A stretch of 64,000 nt of DNA, from positions 1 through 64,000 of the forward strand of contig SSNU01000135.1 of NCBI GenBank assembly GCA_012064415.1. Reading direction: 5' to 3'. Numbering within the stretch: position 1 is the first letter of the stretch; the number at the start of each line of letters is the position of its first letter. A program made the position numbers and the translations under genes. Below are positions 60,001 through 64,000 of this stretch, piece after piece. This stretch comes from Gyrodactylus bullatarudis. Taxonomy: Eukaryota > Platyhelminthes > Monogenea > Gyrodactylidea > Gyrodactylidae. Under the pieces are notes generated by a model. The model was not told the origin of the DNA. It searched no databases and saw only the letters and a list, made by a program, of their open reading frames with translations.

Positions 60001-63000
60001 ATAAGTTTTGTCTTTCGAATCGATTGCATTTCGAATTGAATTAGTTTATCATTCTTAAAATTCAAAGCTAAAAAAATTTTATTTTACAATACATTCTCAA
60101 CATCTTTTCAAGATTCTTTTAGGTTTTGTTTGTCATGAAATAAGTCTGGCCATAGTTAATAATAACTACTACTGTATCTTGATCATCAATAAAGTTTAAA
60201 TAATTGTATTGTTTATTAAAAAGAAAGACTGAAAATTTCAATATGTAATGAATATATATTTGATCCCCTTGTTTCTTGTGAAATCAGATCTTTTTTCCAG
60301 GATAAGAGAAATAATAAAATGGGTTAACCCCTTCCCATTGGATTCGTGTTCAATTAAATTTTTTAGAATAAGTTGAAGATTTAATTGATTGATTGATACA
60401 TGAAATTTTAGTGTATCCACATTTAAGCATTTATTCTGTGGAGATATCCTTGGATATTTTCTTCAATATCAACTGTATAACTGAAGAATAGAAAGAGTAT
60501 GCACATGTAGAAATCACATTTTTTTGAAGAAAGAGAATCAAATAAATGTATGAACCCTACACAGATGTAGATGGAGGGAAATTTCCATCCCTAAATGATT
60601 CACATGCACACTGTTTCAATGAACAATTTTTGGTTTCCCCTTAATCAAGTACCATATCAGGATAACAGCAAGAAATAATTATGGTTACTTGTGTGTATAT
60701 ACTATTCATACATAAGCCTATATGTATACAGTAGAGAGAGAGTATTCATTACTGTTGGGAAGAAGATGAATCTCATCATGGAAACAAAACAAAAATATAT
60801 CAGGTCAAAAGTTATCGTTATTCACACTGTTCTGAATGCTTGCCGATGAACTACTATTTCTCTCTCCTGGGTCATATACAGTGGATATAGAATTTGCAAA
60901 TAATCGATTTCTAGCCTGGGTCAGAATTTGAATGGGCTCTTCAGGAGAATTCGAATGATGTGTCAAACATATGGCTCAGAACCTATTTAGGTACTGGTTA
61001 AGATAGAAACAATAATGTTTTATTCAAATTAAAAGGATAAAAAATTTACTGAATTTGATTTCAGACATCTTTCTGATGATTTAAGTTAAAATATTTGTCA
61101 TTTCCAGTATAGTGTCTTGTTCCTATCAAAAGTCTTGCCTACTTGAAAGTAACACAAATCGGACTTAATTTTTTACTCCATCATATTTTCCACTGTTGTA
61201 GAGGATTTTTCAACGATTTCTGGTATGTTCTTCTTAAAAACATATATGTTACAACCAATGTGTACACTTTGAACAGTGTATACAATGTTTGACTGCGCAC
61301 AAAAATGAACAATGTGTATACTCGGTGTACACATTGTCAAAAGTTTACAAATTGTTCATAAGGTCTAATGAGCAATGTGGAAACTTTAACTTTTTAAGAG
61401 TTAGGAAATTGTATTTTGAATAATTTTATCAGACATTGTATACACTGTTCAAAGTGTACACATTGGTCGTAACATATACAATGGAGTTTTCAAACTATTC
61501 GAATAAACAAAAAACCTGACTAGCAGTGCTTTGCCTTTCAATAGAGAAAAACATGAATGAAATGACATCATTTTTTCAGAAATAAATTCTTAACAAAAGA
61601 GTTGGAAGAAACTTCACCTTGACCCCTCTAGCTTCTGAGCTATTTAAAGTCAAAGTTGAAAATTTACCTATTTAGATCAAATTAATACAGTAATTAATAA
61701 AATACAGTTGAATTATTGTAAATAAAATGTCTCGAACATTATGATAGAAAAATATAGATGCATGAGTTAAACTGTCTCGCACGGTGAATTACATTTTGAA
61801 GTTTATATTTGTGGGAACTGATCTTCATAGTCGCATTCATAATGTGTTTATCTGAGAGAGAAAGAGAGAGTGTGTAGAACACAATCTGAAGGAGCTAGAC
61901 TTCTTAAATCAAAGGAATAATAATAATAATTATTATTATATTATACAATCAATTCAAAATAGGACTATAGAGAAAGCGAGAAGGGAAAGTAAACAAAGTG
62001 AAAAGAACCACATGTGCCACAGAGGGTTTTCTCTACTTTCTTTCTTTTTTAACTGGATAAATATACAGAAGGAGATTGCAAATTTCTATATTCCAAAGTA
62101 ACTTTTCCTTTATACGCAAACAGGTATACACACACTTGTGTAATACATTGAAAAATTAGTTGGATAAGAGACAAGGGAGATCCCATGTCTCATTTATCTA
62201 TCATGATTGACAAGGAGGAGAGAGATATTTATCAGATGCAACCGTTTGTCCTTCTTTTGCAGTAAACATGAAGCAGAACCATGCACGACTCAATTTTTTT
62301 CAAATACATCTGACATGAACCTGTTAGAGATCCTTGTGAAGAGAAGGAAAATTTCAGCTCCAAGTCTGGAAAATCAATGATTCAATTGTTCACTATTGGT
62401 GTATCTTTATATTAGAAACGTCTCAGACAAATACTCATTTATATATTTGTTATCGTGAATCTTATTTGAGTCTGCAGACTCCCTAGTAAACCAGGGAATC
62501 TGTAAACTCGGTGTTCAGACTTCAATTTCCTTAATTTTTATTGATGTAGGCTCACTGATTATAATTATTGATTCTGAAGATTTTCTTAAGTTTCCAGATT
62601 TACTGTAACCAGTGAATAACTAATTAAGCAATCTGAGTACCGAGTTTCTAGATTCCCTGGTTTCCCAAGACACTGTAACATGTATCCATTTTAAACCCAA
62701 GAAGTAGAAGAGACAAAGGTGTTATAAATCAAAGGGAAATCTTATCTATAGATGAAATTAGTTAAAGACATAACCAAGAAATTTTTCTTTGTTAATCCTA
62801 CACATTAAATTTTATTTCTCTTGCATGATTATTAGATGCAAGTTGGGGGAAAAATTATGTTTTCAGACTGAAATTAATAGTAATAGTAAAGCTAGAATTT
62901 GTTTTTAAACATAACGAGAAAAGCTAAACATGCTTATACTGAAAAATTTACATGACAAATGTCTGAATGAATAAAATAAGTATGCTTTAAAAATGTCATA

Positions 63001-63736
63001 ATAAATAAAAAAACTTGTAAAAAATTGAAATTCATAATGTTGAATTCGAGGGTTGAGAAAACTTTCAACAAAGGAAAATATCCAATGATTGTGGTATCAT
63101 TTACAGAGAGACCATTCATAAATATAAAGTGTTAATACAGCATACATTACTCACCATTCAAATCTTCTTCAAAATCCATTTTCTCGTTGCTCTCGTCAGA
63201 TCTTTCATTGTGCTGCGATAATGAATATTATATTTGAAATATTTATACATATTTATAATCTACCTAGTAGTAACTAGTGTATAAAAATATTTATGAAAAC
63301 AAGAGTGAGAAAAATATTCAATACACTACAATGTACAATGAAAATACAATATTCATTGAAAAAATGTAATGTTTATAAACTGAAAAAACAACCTTGATGG
63401 TTTTGCAGAGAGAGAGAGATTGATTGTAAGAAATCCAAAATAAGATTAAAAGAAACATTGATAAATACAACTGAAGATAGAACTAGACTAGTTAAAGAAA
63501 AAAATGCATGGTGTATAAGAATGAATCATTTATCTTGTAGTATTATTATTAGTGTTCCGAGAAATAAATAAGCTTGTGTGTTGAAAAATATACCATCGAG
63601 AGAGATAGATAGATTACAGACCGAAAATAAAAGAAACTTACCATGGTAATATAATTTTGGTTGTTTTTGTTGTAAAGCCCTTGATCACTATTCGAAGTGA
63701 TATTGAGGCTGATTGAATTGTCTCGAGATTCATCAC
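45099..63736 (-). CDS. FAM13: FAM13-like protein, 3' part (5' end outside window)
   Basis: On the minus strand the exons are 63736-63642, 63212-63155, 59893-59595, 59537-59026, 57070-56943, 46717-46466 and 45472-45099. They join in phase to about 571 residues plus a split first codon, ending in TAA. Three segments match FAM13A/B. One is EKEKTDLQKGLLYFERLYG with KRVMKSFYDRYRIVKKLV (human: EKLAVQKALLYYESIHG ... MKPLYDRYRLVKQIL). The second is KVRIQRKLCSFETYIEKSLG (RIRKKLRDFEDNF). The third is GRKPNKTDRDIYRQDYNNYR with MIKLRIATLNRLL (GR..KEDR..Y.EYKHIKAKLRLLEVL). FAM13A/B carry an N-terminal RhoGAP domain; here it would lie beyond 64000. A His/Gln-rich stretch follows the first match, and the C-terminal exon (N/Q/S/T-rich) extends past the usual family end. 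The last exon has a weak acceptor. Intron 46718-56942 is 10.2 kb. Confidence 0.85.
48830..48981. repeat. Near-perfect 152-bp hairpin element
   Basis: AAATAAGGCCTTTATTTCGG at the left and CCGAAATAAAGGCCTTATTT at the right; arms of about 50 nt with few mismatches, and about a 50-nt loop. A diverged half-arm is at 6360-6395. Confidence 0.85.
49769..50795. mobile_element. Fold-back element with about 235-bp inverted repeats
   Basis: 49769-50008 and 50558-50795 are inverted copies with only scattered differences (for example CTTCGGAAGGGTGGGGAACT against AGTTCCCCACCCTTCCGAAG). Between them lies one ORF. Diverged relatives occur at 19515-20586 and 34651-34790. No transposase is encoded, so it moves, if at all, with help from another element. 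Confidence 0.8.
50030..50560 (+). CDS. Passenger ORF of the fold-back element (unknown; GIY-YIG-tail-like start)
   Basis: The frame is open from about 50030 to a TAA at 50558-50560, filling the space between the inverted repeats and ending where the right repeat begins. No ATG starts the frame, so it may need an upstream exon or be a captured fragment. The first 60 or so residues (ADASNFKILYQVNP, CAESHFITKFKPNLCV) resemble the end of the Penelope-like GIY-YIG domain at 10450-10570. The rest is polar (T/E/N-rich) and ends in a basic cluster, KRKRKRYSW, which could be nuclear-localising or nucleic-acid binding. The relic at 19515-20586 (-) encodes the same series of motifs. I cannot assign a function. 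Confidence 0.5.
   Translation, partial: FVTADASNFKILYQVNPTESSKTRQANLSCAESHFITKFKPNLCVHKEFANELRFKGRDIHIKSKQIAKIGRILNLNVETPTHCSTQNETEKETEINETLAKADNLLSPIQCTAPATITELAKCENNEKSTIVNNQITSQPVISDKRERKNCSTTKRKRKRYSWQLQIDNFLKRLK
50857..51710 (-). pseudogene. Penelope-like retroelement fragment, second copy
   Basis: The minus strand encodes ESLSFLDVKLTRKEDGS, YKKKTDNGKYLHLASFSP, GLGKRIRRIASPEEWPKEL and GYSNRFVDKFIN, in the same order as the copy at 10317-11170, with residual FKT.RLFSLIHKDLLKPEEK at 50885-50945. It is truncated before the GIY-YIG core. It lies in antisense to neither host exon, within the FAM13-like intron in the same orientation. 51650-51705 matches the repeat block at 14971-15450. Confidence 0.75.
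54362..54974. repeat. hAT-like non-autonomous element
   Basis: The ends AGGGCGACCAAAATGCCTTT and AAAGTATGCCTTTTTCTGGTCACCCT type are inverted (AGGGYGACCA). The direct repeat TTATCACT is present at 54354-54361 and 54975-54982, as expected for an 8-bp target duplication. The interior repeats TTTGCCTTTTTT strings near both ends. About 613 bp, no ORF. Confidence 0.65.
55507..55858. repeat. MITE (GACATGAAGATGAGAATTTA family)
   Basis: The left GTTGACATGAAGATGAGAAT and right ATTCTCATCTTCATGTCAAC are perfect inversions. Total about 350 bp, no coding content. Confidence 0.85.
57731..58143. repeat. MITE (GACATGAAGATGAGAATTTA family)
   Basis: The left AGTTTACATGAAGATGAGAA and right TTCTCATCTTCAAATTAACT are imperfect inversions about 410 bp apart, in the FAM13-like intron between 57071 and 59025. 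Confidence 0.75.
59538..59594 (-). other. 57-nt stopless candidate intron in the FAM13-like gene
   Basis: On the minus strand GTGAGAAAAA...AATAAAAAG is a multiple of three with no in-frame stop, so it is either spliced out or adds 19 AT-biased residues (VRKNIYVKLVLIKILMNKK). The donor is strong, the acceptor lacks a polypyrimidine tract, and the encoded string looks like translated intron. I treat it as an intron. Confidence 0.6.
59894..63154. other. FAM13-like intron, mostly featureless
   Basis: AT-rich, with GA-rich microsatellite near 61854-61870 and an AATAAT/ATTATT tract near 61918-61940. The only defined element is the one at 61243-61478. Confidence 0.45.
61243..61478. repeat. Small MITE with about 40-bp terminal inverted repeats
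   Basis: The left CCAATGTGTACACTTTGAAC and right GTTCAAAGTGTACACATTGG are perfect inversions, extended by TATATGTTAC and GTAACATATA at the outer ends. Inner GTGTACACATTGT/ACAATGTGTATAC strings repeat the same theme. Length about 236 bp. Confidence 0.85.
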
Positions 63737-64000
63737 CTGATATGAGTAATAAATTAGGTACCATAAAGCAAATTACAAATTATTATCAATTGTATTGTAT
63801 TATTAATTCAATAGAAAGAGTCTTGGATATTATTTTACAGTTTATTTTACTGTACCGTACTGTAGTAGTAAATATTATTACTGGTAGCAGTTATGAATTT
63901 TACCAATGTGACTCTTTACTCTCTGAATTAAGCCAAGTAAACACCCAACATAATTCAAGCCAACTGTTTTCTTCTACTTCTCTTTTCTCTTGAAGCAATC

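Overview
This is AT-rich eukaryotic nuclear DNA with spliced protein-coding genes in a repeat-rich background. The gene set (RFX factor, LRWD1, DDX20/Gemin3, FAM13) is metazoan. Introns range from 30 nt to about 10 kb. The base composition, short introns and transposon load suit an arthropod, possibly a copepod such as a sea louse; that organism guess is inference. Exon joins below were derived by hand from splice signals, frame and family similarity. All of them keep phase.

Layout. 1-16092 holds no recognised host gene: fold-back/MITE elements, a tRNA-derived SINE, a Tc1/mariner remnant and a Penelope-like element remnant. 16093-26896 (+) is a nine-exon RFX-family transcription factor whose introns contain a degraded fold-back element, a non-LTR retrotransposon fragment, SINEs and a piggyBac-like relic. 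28689-35371 (+) is a 13-exon gene whose single frame encodes two NAB-type NCD2-like modules followed by a full LRWD1/ORCA (leucine-rich repeats plus WD repeats). 35962-38845 (+) is a DDX20/Gemin3 DEAD-box helicase whose start codon is unresolved. 38846-45098 is intergenic and repeat-rich. 45099-63736 (-) is the 3' part of a FAM13-like gene running off the right edge of the window. Its largest intron (10.2 kb) holds a second Penelope-like fragment, a fold-back element with a conserved passenger ORF, and several inverted-repeat elements.

The four genes do not form one pathway. RFX and the NAB/LRWD1 gene are chromatin/transcription proteins, DDX20 belongs to the SMN complex, and FAM13 is a RhoGAP-family protein. 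The most unusual items are the NAB-LRWD1 gene model, its three introns of 34, 34 and 30 nt, and a fold-back element family with long inverted repeats carrying a conserved ORF related to the end of a Penelope-like GIY-YIG domain.
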